DNA of 64,000 nucleotides from Galbitalea sp036491035 (GTDB taxonomy: Bacteria; Actinomycetota; Actinomycetes; Actinomycetales; Microbacteriaceae). The stretch covers positions 40,928-104,927 of the forward strand of contig DASXCU010000168.1 in NCBI GenBank assembly GCA_036491035.1, given 5' to 3'. The notes under the pieces were generated by a model that worked only from the letters and a program-made list of their open reading frames with translations, was not told where the DNA came from and did no database searches. Position numbers and translations under genes: made by a program. Below, in pieces: positions 7,749 to 16,220 of this stretch (the stretch's first letter is position 1; every line of letters begins with the position of its first letter).

Positions 7749-8747
7749 ATGACTGCCGCCACTGCCCGCATCCCGCTGAACACGTTCGCCATTGGCTTCG
7801 GCCTCGCCGGCCTCGCCGAGGTGTGGGACACGGCGGGCACATCACTCGGCTTCCCGCGCGAGATCGGCCAGTCGTTCTGGCTGGCGGCCGCGATTGCCTG
7901 GGTCTGGCTGATCGTCGCCCACGTCGTCCGCGGCAGTCGCTCGGGCGACTCTCTCGCCGCGCAGCTGCGCCATCCCGCGCAGGGCCCGATCGCGTCCCTG
8001 GTGCCCACCACCGCGATGCTCCTCGCGAGCGAACTGCTGACCGTCTCCCGGCCGGCGGGTCTCGCACTGTTCCTGGTATCGGTGACCGCATCCGCGCTCT
8101 TCGCGGGCTGGCTCATCGGCACGTGGCTCCAGGGCGGGCTTCTGCTCGACTCGATCCACGGCGGCTACCTGCTCCCGACCGTCGCGGCGGGCCTCGTCGG
8201 CGCAGACGTCGCAGGTCAGGCCGGACTCACCACACTCGGCTGGGCACTGTTCGGTGTCGGTGCATTCTTCTGGCTGGTGATGACAGTGCTGGTCGTGCTG
8301 CGCTTGGCCCTCCGGCCGTCGCTGCCCGACCCGCTGGTGCCGACCGTGATGATCCTCGTCGCTCCGCCCGCCGTCGGCGGTATCGCCCTCTTCTCACTGG
8401 GTGGTCTCGCCGTTTCCATCGGGGCGGCGATGCTGCTCGGTCTGACCGTTCTCCTCGTCCTCGTGCAACTGGCGTTTCTCCCGCGCTACCGCAGACTGAC
8501 CTTCTCTCTCGGATTCTGGTCGTTCACCTTCGCCATCGCGGCGGTGCTCACGGACGGCATCCTGTGGCTGCGTCTCACCGCGGTCGCCGGATGGCAGATT
8601 TTCACGATCATTCTCGCGCTCGCCAGCACCGCGCTGGTCGTCGCTATCGCCATCCGGTCCCTGCTGCTCGTGCTGCCGGTTCGCCGGGAGCGCGCCGCGG
8701 AGGATACGCTCACTGACGCGGACGCGGTGGACGCGCTGGTCCCCTGA
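7749..8747 (+). CDS. TDT family transporter (TehA/SLAC1-like)
   Basis: A 332-aa membrane protein with about ten transmembrane segments, beginning PLNTFAIGFGLAGLAEVWDT, typical of the tellurite-resistance/dicarboxylate transporter (TDT) family, which includes TehA and the plant anion channel SLAC1. The segments LLDSIHGGYLLPTVAAGLVG and LLGLTVLLVLVQLAFLPRYR fit the family. The ATG at 7749 follows the hydrolase stop by 23 nt with a purine-rich AGAAAACGGAAA ribosome binding region. It probably moves an organic acid or inorganic anion related to the hydrolase reaction, for example a released anion; that link is inference. Confidence 0.85.
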   Translation: MTAATARIPLNTFAIGFGLAGLAEVWDTAGTSLGFPREIGQSFWLAAAIAWVWLIVAHVVRGSRSGDSLAAQLRHPAQGPIASLVPTTAMLLASELLTVSRPAGLALFLVSVTASALFAGWLIGTWLQGGLLLDSIHGGYLLPTVAAGLVGADVAGQAGLTTLGWALFGVGAFFWLVMTVLVVLRLALRPSLPDPLVPTVMILVAPPAVGGIALFSLGGLAVSIGAAMLLGLTVLLVLVQLAFLPRYRRLTFSLGFWSFTFAIAAVLTDGILWLRLTAVAGWQIFTIILALASTALVVAIAIRSLLLVLPVRRERAAEDTLTDADAVDALVP

Positions 8748-8748
8748 C

Positions 8749-9036
8749 TCAGGTGAGTCGGCGAAGGATCGCGACGCGAACGTCGTCGCCGACCTGTTTG
8801 CCCAACTTCTTCCGCATGACTGCACTGATCGAGAGCATGAGTTCGCCGCTCCCCGTCGGCATGAGTCCCATGTTCTCGATCAGAACGTCGTCGACACGGG
8901 CATCGACCCGAACCGATCTAAGGCTGCCGAATACCTCCGCGCTCTTCGGTACCTCGATCGCTGACCAGGTATCGCCCTTCACGTCGACCCCGATCCGACC
9001 CTCGAACTCGTAGTCGAGCCGGACAGGCTCGCTCAC
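8749..9036 (-). CDS. DUF1905 domain-containing protein
   Basis: A 95-aa protein filled by DUF1905: LDYEFEGRIGVDVKGDTW, IEVPKSAEVFGSLRSVRV, then GSGELMLSISAVMRKKLGKQVGDDV. Such domains often precede a YdeI-type (OmdA) segment, absent here. The start codon is one of two consecutive GTGs (9039 or 9036); 9036 gives a GTGA overlap with the stop of the SDR gene, pointing to translational coupling. It converges with the TDT gene 1 nt away. Function unknown. Confidence 0.85.
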   Translation of the reverse strand: MSEPVRLDYEFEGRIGVDVKGDTWSAIEVPKSAEVFGSLRSVRVDARVDDVLIENMGLMPTGSGELMLSISAVMRKKLGKQVGDDVRVAILRRLT

Positions 9037-9761
9037 CACGGCACCGGCCCGTCGTTGCCCTCGAAGGTGCCGGTTGGTCCGTCCGGGCCGATGCAGGCCA
9101 TCCGCACGATGACCTCCGCGCCCTGCTCGACCGTGTTGATCTGCATGCCGGCAGCGCGCAGTTCCTCGATCGATGGGCGCCCCTCACGGGGACCAGCGAA
9201 GTCGGTTGCCGTCAGCCCGGGCGTGATCGAATTGACGCGCCAGCGCGGGAACGCTCGCGCGTACTGGATGGTCAGCATATTGAGCGCCGCCTTGGACATC
9301 GGGTAGGCCAGCATGTTCCACCGCGACGCGGGCGAAGAATTGAGAGTGAGCGATCCGACCGCGCTGGAGACATTCACCACGACGGGTGCGTCGCTCGCCT
9401 CGAGGAGCGGCGTGAGCGCGTCGAGCACGGACGATGCTCCGATCACGTTCGTCTCGAACACCATGCGGAGGTCCTCGATCGTCGCCTCGCCCGGGCGCTG
9501 CTGTTCTCCGGAGATCCCGGCGTTGTTGACGAACACGTCGAGCGAACCGCGTTCGTCACGGAGCCGGGCGACGGCTGCCTCGATTGACGCCGGGTCGGTC
9601 ACATCCAGCTGGAGAGGGATGGCGCCGACTTCCGCGGCGACCGCCGTTCCGGCGTCGAGGTCTCGCGCCCCCAGATAGACGGTGTGGCTCGCCTCCACCA
9701 ATCGTCGTGCAACTTCCCGGCCGAGTCCGCGGGTGGCTCCTGTAACAAGCGTGGTCGTCAT
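9033..9761 (-). CDS. SDR family NAD(P)-dependent oxidoreductase
   Basis: A 242-aa classical short-chain dehydrogenase. The cofactor motif TGATRGLG is at residues 7-14, followed by LDVTDPASI and NNAG. The catalytic Ser lies in NVSSAVGSL and the YxxxK motif is YPMSK, so all active-site residues are present. The Rossmann strand carries an Arg after the glycine motif (GATRGLG), which suggests NADP(H). Its stop overlaps the start of the DUF1905 gene, so the two are co-expressed. The substrate is unknown. Confidence 0.92.
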   Translation of the reverse strand: MTTTLVTGATRGLGREVARRLVEASHTVYLGARDLDAGTAVAAEVGAIPLQLDVTDPASIEAAVARLRDERGSLDVFVNNAGISGEQQRPGEATIEDLRMVFETNVIGASSVLDALTPLLEASDAPVVVNVSSAVGSLTLNSSPASRWNMLAYPMSKAALNMLTIQYARAFPRWRVNSITPGLTATDFAGPREGRPSIEELRAAGMQINTVEQGAEVIVRMACIGPDGPTGTFEGNDGPVPW

Positions 9762-9831
9762 CCCTCCATGCTTGCACTCCGAGCGGCCTCCGGGCTGGCT
9801 GCGTTCCGCGCCGAGTCGTTATCGGGTGCGC

Positions 9832-10623
9832 TCAGACGGATGCCCGGATTCCCCACGCCCGCGCGGTGAGCGAGATGGAGCCATCGGCGTTCGTCGGGAC
9901 CAGTCGCCGGTAGCTCTCCTTGAGTTCGGCCTGCTTCCCCGCGGGCAGCGACACCAGGTAGCTCGGTCCCGCGCCCTGGCCTCCGGTGAACGGTGACCAC
10001 AGGTCCTCGAAATTCGCGAACGGAGTCGGAATCTCGAGCGGGACGACCTCGGGGTCCCGGAATCCCGCGGCGACGAACGCCGCCTTCAGATTGTCGGGAC
10101 GACAGAGCGGGAAACGACGATCCTCAACGGGTGCCCCCTCCGGATCGACCTCCTCCGCAGCGTTCGAAAACAGGTTGAGCATCTGCATCCCGCCCGAATA
10201 GTCCCACACGCAGGCGGCGACCTCGCCATCCGCTGCCACTCGCCTCATCTGTGCCAAAGCGGCGGGCAGGTCGGGAATGAAGTTGAGCGCGAGAGCGGAG
10301 ACGACGATGTCCGCGGCGCCGTCCGGGAGCGGCAGGCGTTCCGCCGGGGCTTTAAGGACCTCCGCGCGATCCCCGAGCCGCTGTCGTGCAGCACGCACAA
10401 ATGCGGCGGATGGTTCGACGCCGGTTACGGACGTCGGATCCTGTGAGTCGAGGATCGCTGCGGAGAGCGCGCCCGTCCCACATCCGACATCCACCCACCG
10501 AAGTCCGACTGGCAGGTCGAGCCAGTTCAGGAACTTCACCGCGACCAGGCTGCTCCATCGCCCGATGAAGAGCTCGTACGCGTCGCCGTGCTCCCAGTTG
10601 TCCGTGATCGCTGTGCCACTCAT
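9832..10623 (-). CDS. Class I SAM-dependent methyltransferase
   Basis: A 263-aa methyltransferase. The N-terminal WEHGDAYELFIGRWS is typical of a UbiE-like family of uncharacterised methyltransferases. Motif I is WVDVGCGTGALSAAI, the acidic motif is VTGVEPSAAFV, and motif IV is ADIVVSALALNFI. The ATG at 10623 (MSGTAITDNW) is chosen because the conserved family N-terminus begins here, although the frame is open further upstream. It is divergent from the HSL-type hydrolase with about 72 bp between starts. Confidence 0.9.
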   Translation of the reverse strand: MSGTAITDNWEHGDAYELFIGRWSSLVAVKFLNWLDLPVGLRWVDVGCGTGALSAAILDSQDPTSVTGVEPSAAFVRAARQRLGDRAEVLKAPAERLPLPDGAADIVVSALALNFIPDLPAALAQMRRVAADGEVAACVWDYSGGMQMLNLFSNAAEEVDPEGAPVEDRRFPLCRPDNLKAAFVAAGFRDPEVVPLEIPTPFANFEDLWSPFTGGQGAGPSYLVSLPAGKQAELKESYRRLVPTNADGSISLTARAWGIRASV

Positions 10624-10695
10624 TCCGAAACAGTACTGCGGTGCTCGCGCGCGACCTACGGAAAGTACGCTGACGGAGGAGACGAGGAGGTTCCC

Positions 10696-11541
10696 ATGGC
10701 GCCGAAGACTCCCGCGGGATCGGGATACAGCATCGACGAGCACCACATCGGGGGCGGGGACACGCGCGTTCGGGTGCGCGATTATCTCCCCGCGAATCGC
10801 ACCGCGCGCACCGCCTTCGTCTGGGTGCACGGCGGCGGCTTCGCCTTTGGGAATATCGACATGAAGGAGTCGGATGCGCCGGCGCGCGAACTCGCGGCGG
10901 CGGGAACTCTCGTCCGTACGGTCGAGTACCGGCTCGCGCCACGGATCGGCTTCTGGACCGAGCCGAATCTCGCTCCACATCCGGGTCGCTACCCGGAAGG
11001 ATTGCGGGATGTCGTCGATGCGGCAAAAAACCTGGCCGCGGCCGAGGGCACCGCGATCACGCTCGGTGGGGCGAGTGCCGGGGCGAATATTGCGGCCGGC
11101 GCGGCGCTGACCCTGCGCGACCAGGGCTCGGAAATCCTGCGCTCTCTGGTCCTGGCCTATGGAGCGTTTCACTCGGTGATGCCGTCCGACTCACCAGTCG
11201 AGAAGGATCTGCGTGGACCCCTGGTGAAGTGGATGTTCAACCCGAGCATGGTGCGCAGGATCGCGCTCAATTACGTCGGCGACCCCGCTCTCATGGTGCC
11301 GAGTTACGCGTTTCCGGGAGGAATGGATCTGTCCGGCCTTCCGCCCACCCTGGTGATGGATGCGTCCAACGACCGGCTGCGAGCGTCGGGCGCCGCCTTT
11401 GCCGACGACCTGCGTTCGGCCGGGGTCGAGATGCACGAGACCATGGTGAAGGGCACTCACGGCTTCCTCGGCGCACCCCGATCCCGCAAGTACGCGGACG
11501 GCATGCGGGAGTTGCGCGCCTGGCTGGCGCAGCACGACTAG
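10696..11541 (+). CDS. Alpha/beta hydrolase, hormone-sensitive-lipase (acetyl-hydrolase) type
   Basis: A 281-aa serine hydrolase of the HSL/esterase IV family. The HGGGF oxyanion motif (FVWVHGGGFAFG) is followed by VEYRLAP. The nucleophile elbow is GGASAGAN, the acid lies in VMDASNDRLRASG, and the His in KGTHGFLG. The start at ATG 10696 follows a strong Shine-Dalgarno (GAGGAGG, 10684-10690). Likely activity is hydrolysis of short-chain esters. Its 3' end overlaps the convergent VanY-type gene by 4 nt. Confidence 0.92.
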   Translation: MAPKTPAGSGYSIDEHHIGGGDTRVRVRDYLPANRTARTAFVWVHGGGFAFGNIDMKESDAPARELAAAGTLVRTVEYRLAPRIGFWTEPNLAPHPGRYPEGLRDVVDAAKNLAAAEGTAITLGGASAGANIAAGAALTLRDQGSEILRSLVLAYGAFHSVMPSDSPVEKDLRGPLVKWMFNPSMVRRIALNYVGDPALMVPSYAFPGGMDLSGLPPTLVMDASNDRLRASGAAFADDLRSAGVEMHETMVKGTHGFLGAPRSRKYADGMRELRAWLAQHD

Positions 11542-12377
11542 TAGTTCGGCGCGGCCGCGTACCCGAAGAATGTCTCGAGCGACGGGAAACCGTCGTTCTT
11601 CAACTCGGTTGCGAGCGGGATCCCGACGTACCGGAAGTGCCAGGGCTCGTACTCATAGCCGGTGATGGCCTCCTGCCCCTGCTGGTAGCGCACGACGAAG
11701 CCGTACTTCCAGGAGTTCTGGGCCAACCAGATGCCCGCGGGAGTCTGGCCGAATGCCTCGCTGACGGCGGTATCGATGTCGACCGCGAGTCCGGTCTGGT
11801 GCTCGCTGAATCCGGGCCGCGCGCTCTGTCGGTCGGCCTGCGCCTGGCCGAGCCTGCTCACCCACCCCGCGTAGGTCGACACCTGGGTGTTGTAGCTCCG
11901 GTAGGGGCTGACCACGGTGAGCTGGGCACCGGACTGGGCTTTATAGTCGGCGAACATCTGCTGCAGGGCGGCCGCGGCCTCCGGGCGCATGTCACCCTTC
12001 ACCCCGGGCAGGTTCAGCGGAACGAGGGGTGGCGCGTAATTCTTCGGGTTGAGCGGGTTCTGCTTGTTGACGATGACCCAGTCGCTGCTCGGATCGGTAT
12101 TAGAGAACGCCTGTTTGTCGAAGGTCGGCGTCGGGGTCGGAGTGGGCGTCGACTCCGTGGGAGTGCTGGTCCCGGTGCCGGCCGCGCTCGTGTGCGTGCT
12201 GGCCGGTGTCGACGGAAGGATGCTCGGAAGCACGAGAACGGCGACGGCAATGATCGCGGCGAGCACGACAACGCCTCCGATGATTCCGACAATCGTCCGA
12301 TTGCGGCGGACGCGAGCGGACGCCACGCGGTGTCGCCCTGCCGCGCTCGCGGGTCCGTGCTGTCCTGTCTCGCTCAC
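11538..12377 (-). CDS. D-alanyl-D-alanine carboxypeptidase, VanY/M15B family
   Basis: About 279 aa. A short cytoplasmic N-terminus with basic residues leads into one transmembrane anchor (IVGIIGGVVVLAAIIAVAVL). A Ser/Thr/Pro-rich stalk (PTESTPTPTPTPT) holds the domain away from the membrane. The M15B metallopeptidase domain follows with SPYRSYNTQ, the zinc motif SEHQTGLAVDID (His and Asp ligands) and EPWHFRYVG (catalytic Glu and His ligand). It trims the terminal D-Ala from peptidoglycan stem peptides outside the cell. The GTG at 12377 (VSETGQHG) is the most probable start; longer starts would overlap the divergent gene at 12450. It stands alone rather than in a van cluster. Confidence 0.92.
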   Translation of the reverse strand: MSETGQHGPASAAGRHRVASARVRRNRTIVGIIGGVVVLAAIIAVAVLVLPSILPSTPASTHTSAAGTGTSTPTESTPTPTPTPTFDKQAFSNTDPSSDWVIVNKQNPLNPKNYAPPLVPLNLPGVKGDMRPEAAAALQQMFADYKAQSGAQLTVVSPYRSYNTQVSTYAGWVSRLGQAQADRQSARPGFSEHQTGLAVDIDTAVSEAFGQTPAGIWLAQNSWKYGFVVRYQQGQEAITGYEYEPWHFRYVGIPLATELKNDGFPSLETFFGYAAAPNY

Positions 12378-12449
12378 TTGATTGACCGTACCGAAGTTTC
12401 CTGCCAACGTCACATCAATACAATCGACCGGAAAGCGAGGAGGACGCCG

Positions 12450-12911
12450 ATGCGCAAGGTGATCGATTTCAGCACGGTCTCGACCGAGGGACTCGAGTCG
12501 AGTCCTGTCGCGGACGCGCTCGCGGGATTGCGCGCCAACGAGGCGCGCTACATCACGAACAAGTACGGCGAGCCGTTTGCAACGGGGCCGGCAAGCGAAG
12601 AGTCGGCGACGATCGACTGGGTGGAGGGTATCCTCGCCGAGAAGGATTTGGTCATTGTCTCGCGCCCGCTCGAGGCGACCGCCTTTGAAGCCGACGGCAT
12701 CCGGTTCGCGTACGTCTTCTACGAGTCGGGCCTCGGACTCAACGTGATGTACACGATCGCGGATGCGGGTAAGCGGGCAGTCGGACTGAAGCTGTCCGAT
12801 GGGATGGATATCCCGGCGGAGTTGGCGTCGCGATTCACGTTCGCGCGCCAAAAATCAAAGCTCGCCGGCATCATCCGCGGCTCGTACTTCGTGATCAAAG
12901 GCGAGCACTGA
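12450..12911 (+). CDS. Hypothetical protein
   Basis: A 153-aa soluble protein I do not recognise. It begins MRKVIDFSTVSTEGLE and has mixed alpha/beta character with hydrophobic strands (IRFAYVFYE, LNVMYTIAD) and a basic C-terminus. There is no signal peptide, membrane segment or metal motif. A strong Shine-Dalgarno GAGGAGG (12438-12443) precedes ATG 12450, and a TACAAT -10-like box lies at 12419-12424, so expression looks real. It faces the VanY gene across about 72 bp. Confidence 0.75.
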   Translation: MRKVIDFSTVSTEGLESSPVADALAGLRANEARYITNKYGEPFATGPASEESATIDWVEGILAEKDLVIVSRPLEATAFEADGIRFAYVFYESGLGLNVMYTIADAGKRAVGLKLSDGMDIPAELASRFTFARQKSKLAGIIRGSYFVIKGEH

Positions 12912-12923
12912 CCCTCGACGGGA

Positions 12924-13394
12924 TCAGATCGAGATCAATTCCGCGCGCGCTGCGGCGATGAATTGGTCGCGAGCTCTCCCCACCGGACGGTAGGCGTCCC
13001 AGTACTCGGGGGTGTCGTAGACGAATCCCCGATCGAACGCGGCCCGAAAATCGTTGAGCGCGACTCGATACGGACGAGCCGCGCCCACGACGCTCTCCGA
13101 GCCGACGAGTTCCAGCACCCTCAGCTTTTGAGTGACGTCGCTATCGACGAGTGCGTACGTGTTCGGGTCCCACTCGAGGGGCGAGGGGCAGTTCGGAGTC
13201 ATCCTCCCGAGCAGGTGCGCGGCGCCGTGGGCGGCGGTCAGAAAATCGGTGTAGCGGGCGGCTCTCGCCGCTCGAAGTCCGTCGACGAGGGATTCGCGCC
13301 GTTTGGTCCTGTGCTGGATGGCGTTCGCGCCGAGCGTGATCGCCGCACCGACGATCAGCGTCACGACGGGCAGAGCGACATTGAACCAATTCAC
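12924..13394 (-). CDS. Hypothetical single-pass membrane protein
   Basis: A 156-aa protein with one N-terminal transmembrane helix (NVALPVVTLIVGAAITLGANA) followed by a mostly helical soluble region rich in Arg and Ala, containing RTKRRESLVDGLRAARAARY and ending RDQFIAAARAELISI. This layout is common in actinobacterial proteins of unknown function. It lies upstream of a second VanZ gene on the other side of a short gap. No enzymatic motif is visible. Confidence 0.75.
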   Translation of the reverse strand: MNWFNVALPVVTLIVGAAITLGANAIQHRTKRRESLVDGLRAARAARYTDFLTAAHGAAHLLGRMTPNCPSPLEWDPNTYALVDSDVTQKLRVLELVGSESVVGAARPYRVALNDFRAAFDRGFVYDTPEYWDAYRPVGRARDQFIAAARAELISI

Positions 13395-13436
13395 GGACGA
13401 ACTCCTCGCGTCGAGAATCCAGCGGATGGTTGGACA

Positions 13437-13961
13437 CTAGCGGAGCGCGGTCGTGTGCCGTCCATTTGCCATGCGCCCCAGGAGGACCGCGACCAGGCTC
13501 CCGAGAAGAGTGCCGATCGTGTTCTCGACAAGATCGTTGATGTCTGCGGTGCGACCCATGTTGACGAGGTACTGGGTCACTTCGATGATGAGCGATACGG
13601 CGAGGCCGGTGCCGACGACGGCGAGGAGCCGCCATCCGAATGAGCGGAGCAGAAGTCCGAGCGGCACGAAGAGCAGCACGTTGGACACGGGTTCGAAGAG
13701 CGAGGCATCCGAGCCGAACGAAAACGGCACCAGGTTGATGCGGCCGGCGTCACCGGGCTCCATGGTGAGCCAGGCCGCGGCGGCGAGCCAGAGCAGGACA
13801 GCGACGAGTGCGGACGGCCCGAAAGCCGTTCGCCGACGCGCGAGGCGAACGAGCGCGATCACGACGACGACCAATAGAGCGGCAAACGTCACATCCCGCA
13901 GGATCGGGTCGAGGAGCGGCAGCCCCGGGAAGGTGGGACCGGGTACGTACGAGTCGATCAT
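13437..13961 (-). CDS. VanZ family membrane protein
   Basis: A 174-aa membrane protein with about five hydrophobic segments. VanZ signatures are INLVPFSFG after the extracytoplasmic loop, then VSNVLLFVPLGLLLRSF, LIIEVTQYLV and TADINDLVENTIGTLLG. Compared with the VanZ-RDD fusion at 4165 it has only the VanZ part. Its start is next to the start of no other gene, and it is followed by the hypothetical membrane protein on the same strand. Physiological role not established for stand-alone VanZ proteins. Confidence 0.9.
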   Translation of the reverse strand: MIDSYVPGPTFPGLPLLDPILRDVTFAALLVVVVIALVRLARRRTAFGPSALVAVLLWLAAAAWLTMEPGDAGRINLVPFSFGSDASLFEPVSNVLLFVPLGLLLRSFGWRLLAVVGTGLAVSLIIEVTQYLVNMGRTADINDLVENTIGTLLGSLVAVLLGRMANGRHTTALR

Positions 13962-14009
13962 TTGGTCAGGCTAATGAGGGCGCGATCATCTTCTCGTCAG
14001 CCGGAAGGA

Positions 14010-14462
14010 CTACTTCTGGAGCCAGGCAGACCAGTCGCCGCCCGGATCGGTAGTCTGCCCCACCTCGATGATGTAGCCGTCCGGATCCCGGATGTAGCAG
14101 CGGATCTCGTGGTCGTGCCTCCTCGGCGGCGTCAGGAACTCGGCACCGCGGGCGCTCCACTCGGCGTACCGGGCGTGGATGTCCGCGACCCGGAAATTCA
14201 GGAAGCTGTTGACTCGGTTCGGATCGCTCGGGGGTTCGAGGATTACCGTCGGCTTGTCGTCCGTCGGACCGCCGCCCACGTTGAGGATGATGAAGCTGTT
14301 CGCGAGGCGAACGTAGGTCAGCTCCTCGAAGCGGAACGCCACCTCGCCACCGAGCACCTCGGTATAGAACCGTCTCGAACGCTCCACATCGTTCACCACG
14401 ATGAAATGCGCCACCATGAGTCCGTCGGCGAACTCATCCGCAGGATTTGGACGCTCAGTCAT
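14010..14462 (-). CDS. VOC family (glyoxalase/bleomycin-resistance fold) protein
   Basis: A 150-aa protein with a single VOC domain: VAHFIVVNDVERSRRFYTEVLG at the front (conserved His-x-x-x and YTEVLG) and YIRDPDGYIIEVGQ at the end (conserved DPDGxxIE, metal ligand Glu). These proteins use a divalent metal for isomerase, dioxygenase or drug-binding roles. It is divergent from the MFS exporter at 14497 with only 34 bp between, so a shared promoter is likely. A joint role in handling a toxic compound is possible but inferred. Confidence 0.88.
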   Translation of the reverse strand: MTERPNPADEFADGLMVAHFIVVNDVERSRRFYTEVLGGEVAFRFEELTYVRLANSFIILNVGGGPTDDKPTVILEPPSDPNRVNSFLNFRVADIHARYAEWSARGAEFLTPPRRHDHEIRCYIRDPDGYIIEVGQTTDPGGDWSAWLQK

Positions 14463-14496
14463 ACGCCACCTCGCGGCTCAATCTACGCTGGGGATT

Positions 14497-15993
14497 GTGG
14501 AGTCACCAGCCCTCGACCCCCGTCGCTGGCGCGGTCTCTTCGTCCTGCTGCTCGGACAGTTCTGTGCCCTCCTCGACGTGAGCGTCACGAATGTGGCCCT
14601 GCCCTCGATTGGGCGAGCGACAGGCGCCGGTCCGTCGGAGTTGCAGTGGATCGTCAGCGGATACATCCTGGCGTTTGCACTCATGCCGGTCATCGCGGGC
14701 CGACTGGGAGACACCCGCGGTCGGCGACGGATCTTCTTCGTCGGCCTGGCCGGATTCATTCTGGCCAGCGCCGCGGTCGGGCTCTCCCCGGTGCCGCTCG
14801 TGATGATCGCGGCCCGCGTAGTCCAGGGACTGTTCGGTGGGCTTCTCGGCCCGCAGGTTTCTGGCTACATCCAGAACGCGTTCCCGCGCTCGGAGCGTGG
14901 CCGGGCGTTTGGCGGTCTCGGGATCGCAGTCGGGGTCGGCACCGCCCTCGGTCCGGTGATCGGCGGCCTCCTCATTGCGGCTGGTGGGCCGGCGTTCGGC
15001 TGGCGGCTCGTGTTCTTCATCAATGTGCCCGTAGGCATCACCGCGATCATCCTGGCGAAGCTGTGGGTGGCCGACCTGAAGCCGGTCGCCCGGCCCGGGT
15101 CGCTGAAGCTCGACGTACCGGGCGCGGTGCTGCTGGGCGGCGCCCTGCTGTGCATCCTGTTCCCGGTTGTCGAGATCAACGAGTTCCATAACGGATGGCT
15201 GTTCCTCCTGCTCGCTCCCGGCGGCGCCCTGCTCGCCGGGTTTCTTCGACGAGAGCAACGACTCACGCGGAACGGTGGATCGCCGCTGCTCAACATGGCG
15301 CTGTTCCGCGTCCCAACCTTCACGACAGGCGCCTTCTTCGCGCTGGTTTTCTTCTGCAGCAACACCGGGATCCCGCTTCTGATGTCGCTCTTCTACCAGC
15401 AGGGGCTCGGCTTCACCGCGCTCGAGTCAGGACTCGGAGTCTCCGCCTTCGCGCTGGGCACGGTGCTCGGCGCGACGGTCTCCGGCCGACTGGTCTCGCG
15501 GATCGGGCGTCCCCTTGTCGTCGGCGCGGTGTGCCTGTTCTTCCTGGCGACACTGTCGATCAGCCTCGTCGTGCACCTGAGCGAGGGCACGACAGCACCG
15601 GTCGCAGTCATCCTCAGACTGGCGCTGCCGCTCTTCGTTCTTGGGATCGCGGGCGGGTCGATCGTCACGCCCAATCAGACCCTCAGCCTCATGGATGTCG
15701 ACCCGCGCGACGGCGGCACGGCCGGGGGAGTGCTGCAGACGGCCCAGCGCGTGGGGTCGACCACCGGGCAGACGGTGCTCGGCACGCTGTTCTTCCTTGT
15801 CGTTTCGGGCGTGACCGCCTCTACAGTGGAAGGACGGCCGGCGCCGGACCCGGATCGGTTCGCCACGGGTCTCGATATCGGTTTGGTTGGCTCGCTCGTG
15901 TTCTCGGGTGCGGCGCTCATACTCGGGATCGTGGATCTGCGCCGCAAGGGTCAAGCGACCCGTCGGAATGGCCAGAAGGAGAAGAAATCATGA
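14497..15993 (+). CDS. MFS transporter, DHA2 (14-TM) drug exporter type
   Basis: About 498 aa with 14 hydrophobic segments. Motif C-like and DHA2 signatures are present: LDVSVTNVALPSIGRATG (motif D1), ELQWIVSGYILAFALMPVIAG, motif A GRLGDTRGRRR, and motif C GVGTALGPVIGGLL. The GTG at 14497 (VESPALDPRRW) fits the family N-terminus and has GGGGA just upstream. Its TGA overlaps a six-codon ORF that in turn overlaps the small membrane gene at 16007. Probable proton-driven export of a hydrophobic compound; substrate unknown. Confidence 0.92.
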   Translation: MESPALDPRRWRGLFVLLLGQFCALLDVSVTNVALPSIGRATGAGPSELQWIVSGYILAFALMPVIAGRLGDTRGRRRIFFVGLAGFILASAAVGLSPVPLVMIAARVVQGLFGGLLGPQVSGYIQNAFPRSERGRAFGGLGIAVGVGTALGPVIGGLLIAAGGPAFGWRLVFFINVPVGITAIILAKLWVADLKPVARPGSLKLDVPGAVLLGGALLCILFPVVEINEFHNGWLFLLLAPGGALLAGFLRREQRLTRNGGSPLLNMALFRVPTFTTGAFFALVFFCSNTGIPLLMSLFYQQGLGFTALESGLGVSAFALGTVLGATVSGRLVSRIGRPLVVGAVCLFFLATLSISLVVHLSEGTTAPVAVILRLALPLFVLGIAGGSIVTPNQTLSLMDVDPRDGGTAGGVLQTAQRVGSTTGQTVLGTLFFLVVSGVTASTVEGRPAPDPDRFATGLDIGLVGSLVFSGAALILGIVDLRRKGQATRRNGQKEKKS

Positions 15994-16010
15994 GCGAGGT
16001 GCTCTCGTGA
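15990..16010 (+). other. Six-codon mini-ORF linking the MFS gene to the small membrane gene
   Basis: ATGA at 15990 overlaps the stop of the MFS gene and opens a frame reading MSEVLS that ends at TGA 16008-16010. The next gene starts with GTG at 16007, overlapping that stop by GTGA. GAAGGAGAAG upstream is a good Shine-Dalgarno for the ATG. The arrangement could couple translation of the exporter to the 57-aa gene. Whether the six residues matter is unknown. Confidence 0.35.
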
Positions 16011-16180
16011 AGCGTGCATGGCCGGGCGGACTCGTCCTCCTAATGGCGTACATCGGCGCGGCAATCTATTTCGTCTCACACTCCGACGGGAGCTTCGGCG
16101 GCGTGATTCTCGGGCTGCTCCAGGCGCTCGTGTGGCCGATCTACGTGGTCTACCACGTGCTGCTGCTCCTGCACGTCTAG
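16007..16180 (+). CDS. Small hypothetical membrane protein (57 aa)
   Basis: VKRAWPGGLVLLMAYIGAAI begins a 57-aa protein with two hydrophobic stretches: residues 8-24, then roughly 32-56 (VILGLLQALVWPIYVVYHVL). It resembles small actinobacterial membrane proteins of unknown function with a WPxYVVYHxL ending. Start GTG 16007 overlaps the stop of the six-codon ORF, so it should be translated from the MFS transcript. It may assist the exporter, as small proteins do for some efflux pumps; that is inference. Confidence 0.7.
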   Translation: MKRAWPGGLVLLMAYIGAAIYFVSHSDGSFGGVILGLLQALVWPIYVVYHVLLLLHV

Positions 16181-16220
16181 CTCCGCACCACCTACTATTC
16201 GCTCCCCAGAGAGGACAACC

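Noticed and set aside
11229..12449. Long plus-strand extension upstream of the hypothetical gene at 12450
   Set aside because: It crosses the VanY gene on the opposite strand and has no start signal; ATG 12450 has the Shine-Dalgarno.
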